Source of the DNA: Treponema sp.
Lineage (GTDB): Bacteria; Spirochaetota; Spirochaetia; Treponematales; Treponemataceae
Assembly (NCBI GenBank): GCA_024693715.1
Contig: JAILKS010000034.1
Coordinates: forward strand, 62,001-126,000
Reading direction: 5' to 3'
Length of the DNA: 64,000 nucleotides
Shown: positions 43,806 through 54,042 of the stretch, in pieces
Layout of the letters: every line of letters starts with the position of its first letter
How positions within the stretch are numbered: the first letter of the stretch is position 1
Notes under the pieces: model-generated
Told to the model about the DNA's origin: nothing
Seen by the model: the letters and a program-made list of their open reading frames with translations, nothing else
Databases searched by the model: none
Position numbers and translations under genes: made by a program

Positions 43806-45020
43806 TTACATCAAACTATGAAATAAACTGTAAACATTTATTCCGCTTATAATTTCATCTTTTTTATAATAATTCAAAAGTCCTTCACGACCGGTCACAA
43901 GATGAATTGAAGTAATTCCATGTTTTATTGAAATATCAGCTTCCATTAATGCCGAAAGATGATCACAAATACGGATTAATCTTCCATCAACCGGATTATA
44001 TTTTTCTTCATTATATTTAGAATTCAAATCATCGAAAGAAACAATCTCAACCTTACCGTCAACGTTTATTCTGTCAAAAAATTCATCGTTGGTAAAATAA
44101 ATTACCTCATCAACATAAAAATCACGCATTAAAGGAACAAGCTCTTTATTGACAATTTCATCCTCGATTTTCTTAACGATATTCGGAAGCTCGTTCGTTG
44201 CCTGCTTTACAGGAGATATAATGTCTCTTGTAACAGATTCAGGTAAATCATGAAAAAGAGCACTGAAAAAAGTATTAATAACACGTTTTTCGCACATCTT
44301 AACACTGCTTTCACGACCCATTAGCAGTGATAAAATTGCAACATAAAATGAATGACCTAAAACAGATGTGTGCGGTATGCGAGGAGTCTGATTCCATCTT
44401 GTCTGAAAACGAAGCTGTTCAATTTTCAAAAGAAAATCAAATTCCTTCTGACGAGTCATGAATTTCTGTAAGCCTTCAAGATCCAGATATGGCTGTATCC
44501 CTGATTTTAAATCTGCTTCAATATCTGCAAGGCGTTCTTTTTCGTTAACAACAGAAATCATTTCCAGTTCACGAAGTGTAGAAAACTTATGGGCAGCATT
44601 ATATATATGACGTGAAAGTTTTAAATCATCCGGAGTTTTAAAAGAACCGGCTTTCTGCCCTATATAGATTGTAAATTTAGAAAAAAGTTCATCATCTTTT
44701 ATAAGCTGCCTGTATTGATTCAATACCCATTCATTAAGACGCATATATTCAAGCGGAAATTCCTTCTTCAACTTCTGCTGAACAGGAGCCTTTATATCAC
44801 AAAGGGCAATTTTTTTAAGCAGATCAAAAAGTGAAGCATAAATCATCCAGTTCCAGTCAACTTTATTTCCCTTGTTTTCCTCAAACTTTCCGATTATATA
44901 GGCAATCACCATTTTTTCTGCAGCTTTATCCATTTCTACAAGATCAAACGGTCGGACAAGGTCATTCCATCTTTGAATAGAAAAACCTTCAAATATTTTT
45001 AAAACGAGATTTTTTTCCAT
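43806..45020 (-). CDS. HD-domain phosphohydrolase
   Basis: A 404-residue protein with an HD domain in the C-terminal half. The metal ligands are visible as His in VLGHSFYV, the HD pair in FHDLPE and an Asp in RICDHLSALME. The layout recalls YfbR/HDDC2-type nucleotidases or signalling HD hydrolases. The first half is helical and unrecognised. The substrate is unknown. It starts 18 bases after the unknown gene and 40 bases before the LysM gene. Confidence 0.8.
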   Translation of the reverse strand: MEKNLVLKIFEGFSIQRWNDLVRPFDLVEMDKAAEKMVIAYIIGKFEENKGNKVDWNWMIYASLFDLLKKIALCDIKAPVQQKLKKEFPLEYMRLNEWVLNQYRQLIKDDELFSKFTIYIGQKAGSFKTPDDLKLSRHIYNAAHKFSTLRELEMISVVNEKERLADIEADLKSGIQPYLDLEGLQKFMTRQKEFDFLLKIEQLRFQTRWNQTPRIPHTSVLGHSFYVAILSLLMGRESSVKMCEKRVINTFFSALFHDLPESVTRDIISPVKQATNELPNIVKKIEDEIVNKELVPLMRDFYVDEVIYFTNDEFFDRINVDGKVEIVSFDDLNSKYNEEKYNPVDGRLIRICDHLSALMEADISIKHGITSIHLVTGREGLLNYYKKDEIISGINVYSLFHSLM

Positions 45021-45038
45021 AACAATGCACTCTAACGA

Positions 45039-45842
45039 TTAATTGCTCAAGCCTTTTTTGTGATCTGCATCCATTTTGTCCTTCCAGACAACTGCTTTTT
45101 TCTTAACTTCTTCTGCCTGATCACTTTGACCTAAAACTATATATACTTTTCGCAATGCAAGAAGATATTTAATTGCATCACGCATATCATCAATTCGTCT
45201 GGTAGAAAGCTCATAACGGTCACGATAACCGTTTGCCGCATTATTCAAAAGCTTTATTATAAGTCTTATAAACAAAACTGTTGTCTCATAATGCTCAGAA
45301 CGAGGATCAAAATAATCCTTATTTGCTTCCTTCATATCAATAAGATTTTTTGTTACAGTTGTAAAACGCCCTTCAAGTTCAACAAAAGACCACTTCCATT
45401 TACTATTATCACCAAAGGCATCTTTTAAAACCTGAATGGAAAGTCCAAGCTTTCTGATAATCAAATAACGCCTGTCTATATCAACACTTGAAATTTTTTC
45501 ATGATAAGGTGCAAGATCTGAAAAAGGACAATCGATAAAGTTAGAAACAATTTCTTCAAGATAAATTATCGCTTTATATAAAATCTTTCTCGATTCATTC
45601 AAAGCATCATTATTTTTAACTTCCATTAATTTCAAAGAAACACTGTTTTGAGCTACATAAAGCGATGAAATATAAATCATATCCTCACACAAGGTGATTT
45701 TCTTTAATTCTAAATCAGCATCACCTTTATGCATGCTTGCAAGCATTGTTTTTTCTTTTGAAAGTATCTGAGCGATTTTATCTTTATATGGTTTAATTGC
45801 CTGTGCGTAATTCTCTCTTGTCTCTTCAGAAATTTTTGCCAT
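45039..45842 (-). CDS. Unknown helical protein in the recN operon
   Basis: A 267-residue protein rich in Lys/Glu/Leu with predicted long helices and no transmembrane segment or motif that I recognise. The ATG at 45842 is preceded by GGAGG (6 bases) and overlaps the recN stop by one base (TGATG), so it is coupled to recN. An in-frame TTG at 45845 is less likely. A role with RecN or the HD protein is possible but unproven. Confidence 0.8.
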   Translation of the reverse strand: MAKISEETRENYAQAIKPYKDKIAQILSKEKTMLASMHKGDADLELKKITLCEDMIYISSLYVAQNSVSLKLMEVKNNDALNESRKILYKAIIYLEEIVSNFIDCPFSDLAPYHEKISSVDIDRRYLIIRKLGLSIQVLKDAFGDNSKWKWSFVELEGRFTTVTKNLIDMKEANKDYFDPRSEHYETTVLFIRLIIKLLNNAANGYRDRYELSTRRIDDMRDAIKYLLALRKVYIVLGQSDQAEEVKKKAVVWKDKMDADHKKGLSN

Positions 45843-47581
45843 CAAAAACCTCCGCTGAATTTTTCTAACATCGATCGTGCGTGAATTAAAGACTGTTCTG
45901 TATCAGAATCACCTGACAGCATTCTCGCAATTTCCTGAATACGTTCATTACCGCACACTTCATGTACATTCGAAGATGTAATTCCACCGGAAACTGCCTT
46001 TTCAATCTTTATCTGATTATCGGCATAAACTGCAATACTCGCTAGATGTGTAATACAGAAAATTTGTCTGTTCTTTGCAAGGGATTTCATATGTGAACCA
46101 ACAGCTACTGCAACTTCACCACCAATTCCAGTATCAATTTCATCAAAAATCAAAGTATCTACACTGTCTGACTGAGCAAAAATTGTTTTTAATGCAAGCA
46201 TAACGCGTGAAAGCTCACCACCAGAAGCAATCTTTGCAAGAGGAAGCAAAGGATTTCCGGGATTCGCACTGATTAAAAATTCAATATTATCCTTTCCGTA
46301 TGGTCCGCAAATCTGCTCAACCTCAGAACCATTTTTTTCAGTAATGCTTACTTCAAAATGTGTTCCATTCATTCCAAGCTTTGAAAGAATCTGATCAACT
46401 TCAACATTCAATTTTATGGCAGCAGCCTTTCGTTTTTCAGATAGAATATTTGCCCGCTGTAAAATCTCATGTTCAAGCTGTCTTATTTCAGTTGCCAGAA
46501 CATCACGCTTATTATTACCGTCAGAATTTTCTTCAACATATTGTTTTGCAGAAGAAAGAAAATCAATTACTTCACTGAGCGGAGCATTTACGCTTGATGC
46601 GTATTTTTTCTTGAGATTATTGATTACCGAAAGTCTTTCCTGAACCTCAGAAAGTCTTGAAGGATCAAACACAAGTTTGTTTTTATATGATAAAAATTCA
46701 TCGGAAATATCAGATAATTCATAAAAAGCAGATTCAATTCTTTCATCAAGGGCAGAAACAGACTTATCCATCTCAACAACAACTGAAGATTCCCTTCGTA
46801 CTTTCTTTAAAAGCGGCACAATAGACATTTCAGATGATGAGAGCATTTCATTTATCTGTTCAACTTCAGAATATATTTTTTCGAAGGATAATAATCTTCC
46901 CTCTTCATCTTCAAGTATTTTGTCTTCATTTGGCTTAATATTTGCTTCAGATATTTCCTGAACTGCAAACGTCATCATATCAAGTTTTCGAAGACGTTCA
47001 GATTCAGACATTGAATATTCATTAAACTGATTTCTTTTAAAAACAAGCAGGGCATATCTTTTTTTGAACTCATCAACCTCTGAAAGAATTCCAGCCCGTC
47101 CATCAAGAAATTTTCTATGTTCAGAAACCTTCATCAGTGACTGATGCTCATGCTGACCGTGAATATCTACTAAAAACGATGAAAATTGTGCAAGATCAGT
47201 TCTGGTTACCGGAGTATCATTTATCCATGCTCCTGATTTACCGGAATCCCTTATAAATCTTCGTAAAAGAACTCTATTATTTTCAAGCGTTATTCCATGA
47301 AAATACAACCATTCATATGCATTAGAAGGTTCTTCATCTTCCTTAATACTAACAGGAGCTGAAGGGGGCTGCAGAAAGAAAACGCCGCTCACAGACGCTT
47401 CATTTTTTCCATTTCTGATTTGAGTTACTTCAGCTTTGCCACCTAACAGAAACGAAAGTGCGCCTATTAAGATTGATTTTCCGGCTCCCGTTTCACCTGA
47501 AAGAACAGTAAAACCGCGTTTAAATTCAAGATAATCTGATTCTATGAGAGCAAAATCTTTAATTGTTAATTCTTCAAGCAT
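45842..47581 (-). CDS. recN: DNA repair protein RecN
   Basis: SMC-like ATPase of double-strand-break repair. Walker A SGETGAGKS is at 28-36. Coiled-coil arms fill the middle, with the signature and Walker B (TLIFDEIDTGIGG) near 470-480. The 579-residue length is typical. It overlaps nadK upstream by 8 bases and the following gene by one base. Confidence 0.95.
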   Translation of the reverse strand: MLEELTIKDFALIESDYLEFKRGFTVLSGETGAGKSILIGALSFLLGGKAEVTQIRNGKNEASVSGVFFLQPPSAPVSIKEDEEPSNAYEWLYFHGITLENNRVLLRRFIRDSGKSGAWINDTPVTRTDLAQFSSFLVDIHGQHEHQSLMKVSEHRKFLDGRAGILSEVDEFKKRYALLVFKRNQFNEYSMSESERLRKLDMMTFAVQEISEANIKPNEDKILEDEEGRLLSFEKIYSEVEQINEMLSSSEMSIVPLLKKVRRESSVVVEMDKSVSALDERIESAFYELSDISDEFLSYKNKLVFDPSRLSEVQERLSVINNLKKKYASSVNAPLSEVIDFLSSAKQYVEENSDGNNKRDVLATEIRQLEHEILQRANILSEKRKAAAIKLNVEVDQILSKLGMNGTHFEVSITEKNGSEVEQICGPYGKDNIEFLISANPGNPLLPLAKIASGGELSRVMLALKTIFAQSDSVDTLIFDEIDTGIGGEVAVAVGSHMKSLAKNRQIFCITHLASIAVYADNQIKIEKAVSGGITSSNVHEVCGNERIQEIARMLSGDSDTEQSLIHARSMLEKFSGGF

Positions 47582-48416
47582 GAGGCCCTCCCGACCAGTT
47601 CATTTTTGAACGCAATGCATTGTAAAAATTATCTTTTGTACTGCAGATTAATTTTATCTTTTTTTCAATTGTTGTAATAATAATTTTATCATTCGTCTGT
47701 AAAGTCACAGGCTCCTGTCCGTCAACAATCATACAGATTTCTTTTGTCCTGCACGGTTGAATCACAATTTCTATTTTTCCTTCTCCATTTAAAACAATTG
47801 GACGTGAAGATAGAGAAAAAGAATTAATCGGAGTAAAAACAAAAGCATTCAAAGAAGGTTCAACAATCGGACCTCCTGCTGATGCAGAATATGCTGTAGA
47901 ACCTGTTGCCGTGCTGACAATAACCCCATCTGATTTCAATTTACAAAGATGATATGAATTATACGAAACATCAAGAGCTACCGTTCGTGCCGTATTTTTT
48001 GCACTGATTACAACATCATTCAAAGCATAAGATTTAGCGATGATTTTATCTTTACGATACAAATCAGCCTTAATCATTGTTCGTTCCTGATAAACTGCTT
48101 TATCATTCAAAAACAAATCAAGCTGTTTTTCCCATTCTTCTTTATTAATTGAAGCAATAAAACCAAATTCGCCAAGATTTATTGGAAAAATCGGAATGTT
48201 ATAATCTATACTGTTTCTTGCCGCATAAAGAACAGTCCCATCACCGCCCAAAGTAACGACAAAATCATATTCAGAAAAAGATGTATCATCACAAAAGCCA
48301 TCGTAACTTAATAAAACAACTTCATATCCCTTTTGTTTTAAAAAATCCGAAACCTTCTGCGAAAGAAAAAGAGATTCATCTTTACTTACATTAATCAAAA
48401 CAAGAACTTTTTTCAT
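47574..48416 (-). CDS. nadK: NAD kinase
   Basis: Makes NADP from NAD and ATP. The signature GGDG is at residues 57-60 (TLGGDGTVLYAAR), with NLGEFGFIA and later SDGVIVSTATGSTAYS. The 280-residue length is normal. The operon order is DegT-like - nadK - recN; the recN start lies inside the last codons of nadK. Confidence 0.96.
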   Translation of the reverse strand: MKKVLVLINVSKDESLFLSQKVSDFLKQKGYEVVLLSYDGFCDDTSFSEYDFVVTLGGDGTVLYAARNSIDYNIPIFPINLGEFGFIASINKEEWEKQLDLFLNDKAVYQERTMIKADLYRKDKIIAKSYALNDVVISAKNTARTVALDVSYNSYHLCKLKSDGVIVSTATGSTAYSASAGGPIVEPSLNAFVFTPINSFSLSSRPIVLNGEGKIEIVIQPCRTKEICMIVDGQEPVTLQTNDKIIITTIEKKIKLICSTKDNFYNALRSKMNWSGGPHA

Positions 48417-48428
48417 CGGATCCTTTTA

Positions 48429-49484
48429 TTACGGCAATGAACCTAAAACTTTAACAATCTTTGCGACTTCATTATGAGTCAATCTCGGATACAACGGAAA
48501 ATGCGCACAACGAAGCATAATAGATTTTGCATGAATACAGCCGGATGAAAGCTCATCCTTATATGCAATTATTGAATTTTCAAACGCAGGCTGAATCTCA
48601 ATTTCTTTTTTTGCAGCATATTGTTTGACATCTTTAAAAGAACTGCTTAAAAGCAAAGGGAAACAGCTCATTGTTGAGCCGTCCTCTCCTTCCCTTGCAA
48701 ACATCTTATGTCTACCGAGCATGCATACCTGCTGATACATAGCAAAAAATTCTTTACGTGTTTTTTCATTTCTTGCATATTCTCTTATCTGTACCCAACC
48801 AAGTGCACAATTTATATCAGGAAGAAGATCTGTAACAGGAGCTTCATCAACAAATTTCTTAAGAACAATCCATTCCCGTCTGCCTGGAGCCATTAAAACT
48901 GCTCCTCCACCTGCCGTAATAACATCTCTTTCTTCAAGTCCAAGAATTGTATATAAACCAAAAAGTCCTGCACGTTTCTGTTCAATATCACCGGTAGTTT
49001 CATTTTTTATATTTACTACCGCGCCGGCACTTTGAGAAATATCTTCTATAACCGGAATACCAATCTGTAATATTTCATTTAAATCAGATGGGACTATTCC
49101 TTCCGTTTCATGAAGAATTATAAGTTTACCGCCGTTTTTAGCAGCCTCTTCATATGTTTTTGCACTTACAAGCCCTGTCGCCTCTTCAACATCAAGAACA
49201 TATGGTTCATAGCCCAACTCTTGTGTTACCTGATACTGCCAGGCTGGAGCCAGTGCAGATAATAAAACCTTTGAACCTTTTTCGAGATCCAAGGATTTTA
49301 ATACATAACTAAGAGCTATTGCAGGACTTCTAAGGGCAACAGCTCCATCACATTTAAATGTCTCTTTAACCTGCTGAATCAAACGTGCGTTCAATTCACC
49401 TGGACCGATTTTTTCATCAACCATGCAAGTTAAAACTGCATCCATTTCTTTTCTTCTGATTGTTGTACTATATGTCTGTATCAT
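48429..49484 (-). CDS. DegT-family homologue lacking the PLP lysine
   Basis: A 351-residue protein with a DegT/DnrJ/EryC1 aminotransferase-like fold (SALAPAWQYQVTQELGYEPYVLD, then IPVIEDISQSAGA with Asp148). In the region where DegT enzymes carry the PLP lysine (SFYxTKxLTTGEGG), this reads GLFGLYTILGLEERDVITAGGG with no Lys; Leu181 aligns. Normal transamination is therefore unlikely. It follows cheW directly (TAA next to ATG) and precedes nadK by 12 bases. Role unknown. Confidence 0.75.
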   Translation of the reverse strand: MIQTYSTTIRRKEMDAVLTCMVDEKIGPGELNARLIQQVKETFKCDGAVALRSPAIALSYVLKSLDLEKGSKVLLSALAPAWQYQVTQELGYEPYVLDVEEATGLVSAKTYEEAAKNGGKLIILHETEGIVPSDLNEILQIGIPVIEDISQSAGAVVNIKNETTGDIEQKRAGLFGLYTILGLEERDVITAGGGAVLMAPGRREWIVLKKFVDEAPVTDLLPDINCALGWVQIREYARNEKTRKEFFAMYQQVCMLGRHKMFAREGEDGSTMSCFPLLLSSSFKDVKQYAAKKEIEIQPAFENSIIAYKDELSSGCIHAKSIMLRCAHFPLYPRLTHNEVAKIVKVLGSLP

Positions 49485-49955
49485 TTATTGATTGTCAATT
49501 ATTTTCATTAATTCATTTGCATTAAATAACTTCCGAGTATTAAGCATTACCAGATATGCATTCTCTTCGCGAATAACACCTTCAATATACTCAGAACCAA
49601 TACCACTTATCATCTGAGGAGGATCCTTTACATCCTCTCGTTTTACAGGAACAACTCTTGCAATTTTATCGATTATAATACCAATTTTATTATTATCAAT
49701 ATTAAGAATTATAAATCCGCCATCAAAATCGACTTCTGCCTTTGGCAAAGGCTTTATTCTAAATCTCTTATGCAAATCAATAATCGGAATAATTTCACCA
49801 CGAAGATTAATAATACCTTCAACATAATATGGAGCATTAGGTATAACACGAACATCCTGAAGACGAACGATTTCTTTTACATCCATAATGTTTACACCGT
49901 ATAATTCTTCACCAAGCTGAAACGTTACTAACTGAAATTGATCTTCGATAGCCAT
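49485..49955 (-). CDS. cheW: Chemotaxis coupling protein CheW
   Basis: A 156-residue SH3-like adaptor linking chemoreceptors to CheA. FQLGEELYGVNIMDVKEIV, YVEGIINLRGEIIPIIDL and the later VIREENAYLVMLN are typical. It has a promoter and an AGGAG Shine-Dalgarno. It begins a block that leads into the DegT-like gene, nadK and recN. Confidence 0.96.
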   Translation of the reverse strand: MAIEDQFQLVTFQLGEELYGVNIMDVKEIVRLQDVRVIPNAPYYVEGIINLRGEIIPIIDLHKRFRIKPLPKAEVDFDGGFIILNIDNNKIGIIIDKIARVVPVKREDVKDPPQMISGIGSEYIEGVIREENAYLVMLNTRKLFNANELMKIIDNQ

Positions 49956-49997
49956 AATTTCTCCTGTTGCTTCTTGTGATTAATTACTTATCTCTTT

Positions 49998-50026
49998 ATA
50001 ATAACTTTAAAATTAAGGTTTTGCAA
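49998..50026 (-). promoter_or_regulatory. Promoter of the cheW-nadK-recN block
   Basis: On the minus strand TTGCAA (50026-50021), 17-base spacer, TATTAT (50003-49998). The predicted start near 49991 gives a leader of about 35 bases with a good Shine-Dalgarno. Confidence 0.5.
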
Positions 50027-50053
50027 CATAAAGAATTTTATTCTAAAAACAAA

Positions 50054-50803
50054 TCAGTCAACAATAAAAATAGTTACTCCCTGTACAAATTCAACACCTC
50101 CCTGTTTCAAAACTAAAGAACAGCTTTCCAAAGTAGAGCCGGTTGTCGTTACATCGTCGACAACCGTTACTCTCTTAGGAAAAGCACCGCCAAAGGGTTT
50201 TAAGATAGATTTCAATTCTTTTTTGGTCTTTAAACGATAATTTTTACCCACTCCATCAATACGACTTTTTTTATCAAGGCCTTTTTGCTGAACAGATGAA
50301 ATCCGTTCCAGAACTTCTATCACCTTAAAACCAAACCAGTACTTCAAATAATTGCACAATTCGTCAATCTGATCCCAACCTTTCGATTGAATTTTACCAG
50401 GTCTTGGAGGAACCGGAACAATAAAATCCGCACCAATCCGTCTCAAAACTTCAGACATCAATTTCGCAAAAACAAAAGATAACGAACGTATTCCCTGGAT
50501 TTTCCAGATGAACATCAATTCCTTATTCCATAGCCTGTACGAAAACAAAGCAATAACCTTATCTGTCTTCCGTTTATCAACTCTTTGCCGACACTCAGAA
50601 CAAATCTTTTCAAAACTCAACAATTCTTTTCCGCAAATTTCACATCGTTGTACAGACAATAATTTATCCGCATTGAATAAATCCTGCAAACAATGATTGC
50701 AAATTTTCGAAGTTAAACAATTCCTTCCGCAAATAACACAAAACCCATCGCCATTTAAGATCCCATACAGCACACGGAAAAATTGTTTAATGAAATGTTT
50801 CAT
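50054..50803 (-). CDS. ComF-family phosphoribosyltransferase-like protein
   Basis: A 249-residue protein with an N-terminal zinc-finger-like region (several CxxC pairs, such as CVICG, CNHC, CEICG, CSEC) and a C-terminal phosphoribosyltransferase signature VTVVDDVTTTGST. ComF proteins act in DNA uptake or related DNA metabolism; here there is no competence cluster. The ATG at 50803 is favoured because the promoter at 50812-50840 predicts a start near 50805, making it leaderless or nearly so. A GTG at 50824 is also in frame but lies within the promoter. Confidence 0.85.
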   Translation of the reverse strand: MKHFIKQFFRVLYGILNGDGFCVICGRNCLTSKICNHCLQDLFNADKLLSVQRCEICGKELLSFEKICSECRQRVDKRKTDKVIALFSYRLWNKELMFIWKIQGIRSLSFVFAKLMSEVLRRIGADFIVPVPPRPGKIQSKGWDQIDELCNYLKYWFGFKVIEVLERISSVQQKGLDKKSRIDGVGKNYRLKTKKELKSILKPFGGAFPKRVTVVDDVTTTGSTLESCSLVLKQGGVEFVQGVTIFIVD

Positions 50804-50811
50804 CAGAAATA

Positions 50812-50840
50812 ATAATCTGTTCACACTATATATATGTCAA
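50812..50840 (-). promoter_or_regulatory. Promoter of the ComF-like gene, close to the ATG
   Basis: On the minus strand TTGACA (50840-50835), 17-base spacer, GATTAT (50817-50812). The ATG at 50803 is 8 bases past the -10 and lacks a Shine-Dalgarno. Confidence 0.5.
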
Positions 50841-50893
50841 AATTTGATAAAAAAAGGAAAAGATTTTAAAAAAAATTTTTTTTTTTTATAAAT

Positions 50894-53500
50894 TTAGCGG
50901 CCGGAAAGCTCTTTTTTCCATCTTGAAAGCAAACCAAGTGCATCAATTGGAGTCAGATTATCAATATCAGCAGAAAGGATTTCTGAAATGATTATCTCTT
51001 CATCACTAAAAAGACCTGGTGAAGAAAATTGATTTATCTTTTCAACAGGCATTTCTTTTTCTTCCGGAATAACCGGTTTATCTGTAGCAACAGACTGAAT
51101 ATGCTCCAATATTACATTTGCCCGTTTTATTACAGAATCAGGAATACCGGCAATTTTTGCAACATGAATACCATAGGAATTTTCAGTAACACCTTCAATC
51201 ACCTTTCGTTTAAAAATCAGGTTACCATCTTTTTGCTGAATATCAAGGCACTGCTTTTTTAATCTCGGATGTTCCATTCTGCCCAATTCATGATAATGTG
51301 TAGCAAACAAGGTCTTACATTTAATTGTATCAAGAAGATATTCACTCACGGAACGAGCAATGGCAAGTCCATCTTCAGTAGAAGTACCTCGTCCAACTTC
51401 ATCCATTATTACAAGCGATTTAGAGGTTGCAGAACGAAGTATATTGGCAGTTTCCATCATCTCTACTAAAAATGTTGATTCTCCTTTTGCCAGATTATCT
51501 GAAGCTCCAACCCTGCAGAAAATTCTGTCTATTATTCCGATACGGGCTTTTTGAACAGGAACGAAGGAGCCTGTCTGAGCAAGAAGTGCTATCAAAGCAT
51601 TCTGACGAAGATATGTACTTTTTCCTGCCATATTAGGACCGGTAATTAAATCAAACGAAGGAACTTCTGTTTTATCATCTGCACTTATAAATGTATCGTT
51701 AGGAATAAACTCACCGCTCGGCATATTTTTTTCAACAACAGGATGTCTTCCTCCCGTTACGTCAAAAACAGTAGATTCATTAATTACCGGACGGTTCCAG
51801 TTATTCTCAATTGCAGTAAATGCAAGATTCGAAGTAATATCAGTATTTGCAATTTCATCAGCGACCTGAAGAAGATAATTTATATGTTCATGAAGAGAAT
51901 TTCTGATTTCAAGATATAAATCCCGTTCAAGTTCAAGAATCTTTGTCGAAGATTCACTAAGCTCATGTTCGAGAGACTGAAGCTTTTCTGTCGTATATCT
52001 GTCCTGATTAACAAGAGCCCTTCTCATTATAAAATGTGATGGAACACTTGAAAGCTTTCCTTTTGAAACCTCAATAAAATATCCAAAATTATTTGTATAT
52101 TTAATCTTTAAATTCGGAATACCTGTATTCTGTCTTTCTTCAGCTTCATAATCAAGAAGAATCTTATTAAAGTTATCATGGATATTTCTGAAACGGTCAA
52201 GCTCTTCATCCCATTGGGCTTTAATGATTCCGCCTTCAGTAATTGATGTCGGAGGATCTTCAACTATAGAATGACTGATCAAATCTATTATTTTCAAAGC
52301 AGTTTGAGATTCAACAAACGAAAAATCATATTGATTAAGATATTCTTTTACACGTACCCATGTTTCAAGACTTACTCGAAGTGCCTGTAAATCCTTAGGA
52401 TGAGCCTTATCCATTGCAACTCTGGCTGCAAGTCGTTCTACATCAAGAATAGAAGATAAATCTGTCCTGATTTTATTAAGAAGAGTTCTGTCATTATAAA
52501 AAGACGCAATTCTACTCTGCCTGTCTTCGATTTGAGTAATATTTGTCAAAGGATATAAAAGCCAGTTTCGTAAAAGCCTGCTTCCCATTGCAGTTTTACA
52601 ATAATTCATGCAATCAAGAAGCGTAAAAGCAGATGACCCGTCAAATAGATTTTCTGTAATTTCAAGATTTTTTCTTGAGGAATCATCCATCATCAGAAAT
52701 TCATTATCTGAATATATATCTATAGATTTTATATGAAGAAGATTTGAATTTGTTGTTTTGTTAAGATAATCAATCAAAAAACCTGCAGGAACAATTTCGG
52801 CACTATGTTCATCTAACGAAAATGCCTTAAGTGAAACGGTATTAAACTGTTTCTGTAATATTTCTGTAGAAAGTGAAAGATTAAAATCCCAGTCAGGATA
52901 ATAGGAGGTTGAAATATCCGGATGAAGGCTAAGTGCAGCCTGAAGATCCTTATTATTTTTTAAAGATAAAGGAAGAAGAAATTCACGTGGAGAACAGCGG
53001 TTTAATTCCTTGGAAAAATTTTCATACATTTTATTTGCCGGCCAGGAGGTTGCCTTAAAGGAACCTGTCGTTACGTCAATAAAAGAAAAACCGGCACGTG
53101 TTTTTGTAATTGCAAGGGAAGCAAGATAATTTGCTTTATAACCGTCAAGATATTCGGTTTCTGTACAGGTTCCAGGTGTAATGATTTCAACAACCTTTCG
53201 TTCGGTTATCCCTTTTCCACCGCGTGGTATTTCACCAACCTGTTCACAAATAACAATTTTTTTTCCAAGCCGAAGAAGTCGTGCTATATATACTTTTGCA
53301 GCATGATATGGTATTCCGCACATCGGCATATTTACCCTGTGCGTTAAAGTTAAATTTAAAAGACGAGAGACTTCTACTGCATCATCATTAAACATTTCGT
53401 AGAAGTCACCAAGTCTAAAAAAAACTACTTCGTCTTTATACTGATTCTTCACCGACTGATACTGTTGCATCATCGGTGTAAGATTTTCGTCTTGAGCCAT
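50894..53500 (-). CDS. mutS: DNA mismatch repair protein MutS
   Basis: Recognises mismatches and binds MutL. The N-terminal mismatch-binding domain has GDFYEMF (the F-x-E motif). Walker A GPNMAGKS lies near 622-629 and Walker B LVIMDEVGRGTS follows; the 868-residue length is typical. The ATG overlaps the skp stop by one base (TAATG). It ends the tamB-bamA-skp-mutS series. A run of A/T between it and the ComF gene may end transcription. Confidence 0.97.
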   Translation of the reverse strand: MAQDENLTPMMQQYQSVKNQYKDEVVFFRLGDFYEMFNDDAVEVSRLLNLTLTHRVNMPMCGIPYHAAKVYIARLLRLGKKIVICEQVGEIPRGGKGITERKVVEIITPGTCTETEYLDGYKANYLASLAITKTRAGFSFIDVTTGSFKATSWPANKMYENFSKELNRCSPREFLLPLSLKNNKDLQAALSLHPDISTSYYPDWDFNLSLSTEILQKQFNTVSLKAFSLDEHSAEIVPAGFLIDYLNKTTNSNLLHIKSIDIYSDNEFLMMDDSSRKNLEITENLFDGSSAFTLLDCMNYCKTAMGSRLLRNWLLYPLTNITQIEDRQSRIASFYNDRTLLNKIRTDLSSILDVERLAARVAMDKAHPKDLQALRVSLETWVRVKEYLNQYDFSFVESQTALKIIDLISHSIVEDPPTSITEGGIIKAQWDEELDRFRNIHDNFNKILLDYEAEERQNTGIPNLKIKYTNNFGYFIEVSKGKLSSVPSHFIMRRALVNQDRYTTEKLQSLEHELSESSTKILELERDLYLEIRNSLHEHINYLLQVADEIANTDITSNLAFTAIENNWNRPVINESTVFDVTGGRHPVVEKNMPSGEFIPNDTFISADDKTEVPSFDLITGPNMAGKSTYLRQNALIALLAQTGSFVPVQKARIGIIDRIFCRVGASDNLAKGESTFLVEMMETANILRSATSKSLVIMDEVGRGTSTEDGLAIARSVSEYLLDTIKCKTLFATHYHELGRMEHPRLKKQCLDIQQKDGNLIFKRKVIEGVTENSYGIHVAKIAGIPDSVIKRANVILEHIQSVATDKPVIPEEKEMPVEKINQFSSPGLFSDEEIIISEILSADIDNLTPIDALGLLSRWKKELSGR

Positions 53501-54027
53501 TATAATCCTAATTCAGAAATAACATCGTCAGTAACATCAACAGAAGGACTATACCATAAAATTGCATTTGATTCCTGAAGGCTCAGAATCATACTATAAC
53601 CGCCGCTTTCAGCAACTCGTCCAAGTGTTTTATATAATTTTTTATAAAACTCATCTGAACTCTTCAAGTTTGCAAACATTGTTTCAAGCTCAACATTTTT
53701 TGCATTTGTGTATTCATTCAGGTATTCAACCTTTCGTGTTATTTCAGCAGCAACTCTCTGAGCGGCAGCATCATCGCCATTTTTATCATATTCAATTTTT
53801 TTCTGTTTAAGGTTTCTCAGCTCTTCAGTTCTTCTATTGATTTCTGCCTGAAACTCTTCCTTTTTCTTTTCATAGTTTCTTACAGGAGCAGAATTCTTAT
53901 AGTAAGCACTGTAAACCTTACTTGTATCTACAACTGCAAATTTTGTAATCTGCTGTGCAAAAGCACTAAAAGACATTGTAGATAAAACTGCAAAAACAGC
54001 AATCAATAATTTGTTGATTCTTTTCAT
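53500..54027 (-). CDS. skp: OmpH/Skp-family periplasmic chaperone
   Basis: A 175-residue protein with a signal peptide (about 1-24, ending FAQ), followed by the Skp pattern KFAVVDTSKVYSAY and long charged helices. Skp carries unfolded outer-membrane proteins to BamA. The ATG at 54027 is chosen because GAGGA lies 7 bases upstream; an upstream in-frame GTG at 54039 has no such site. It follows bamA by 15 bases. Confidence 0.9.
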   Translation of the reverse strand: MKRINKLLIAVFAVLSTMSFSAFAQQITKFAVVDTSKVYSAYYKNSAPVRNYEKKKEEFQAEINRRTEELRNLKQKKIEYDKNGDDAAAQRVAAEITRKVEYLNEYTNAKNVELETMFANLKSSDEFYKKLYKTLGRVAESGGYSMILSLQESNAILWYSPSVDVTDDVISELGL

Positions 54028-54042
54028 TTTATTCCTCACTGA

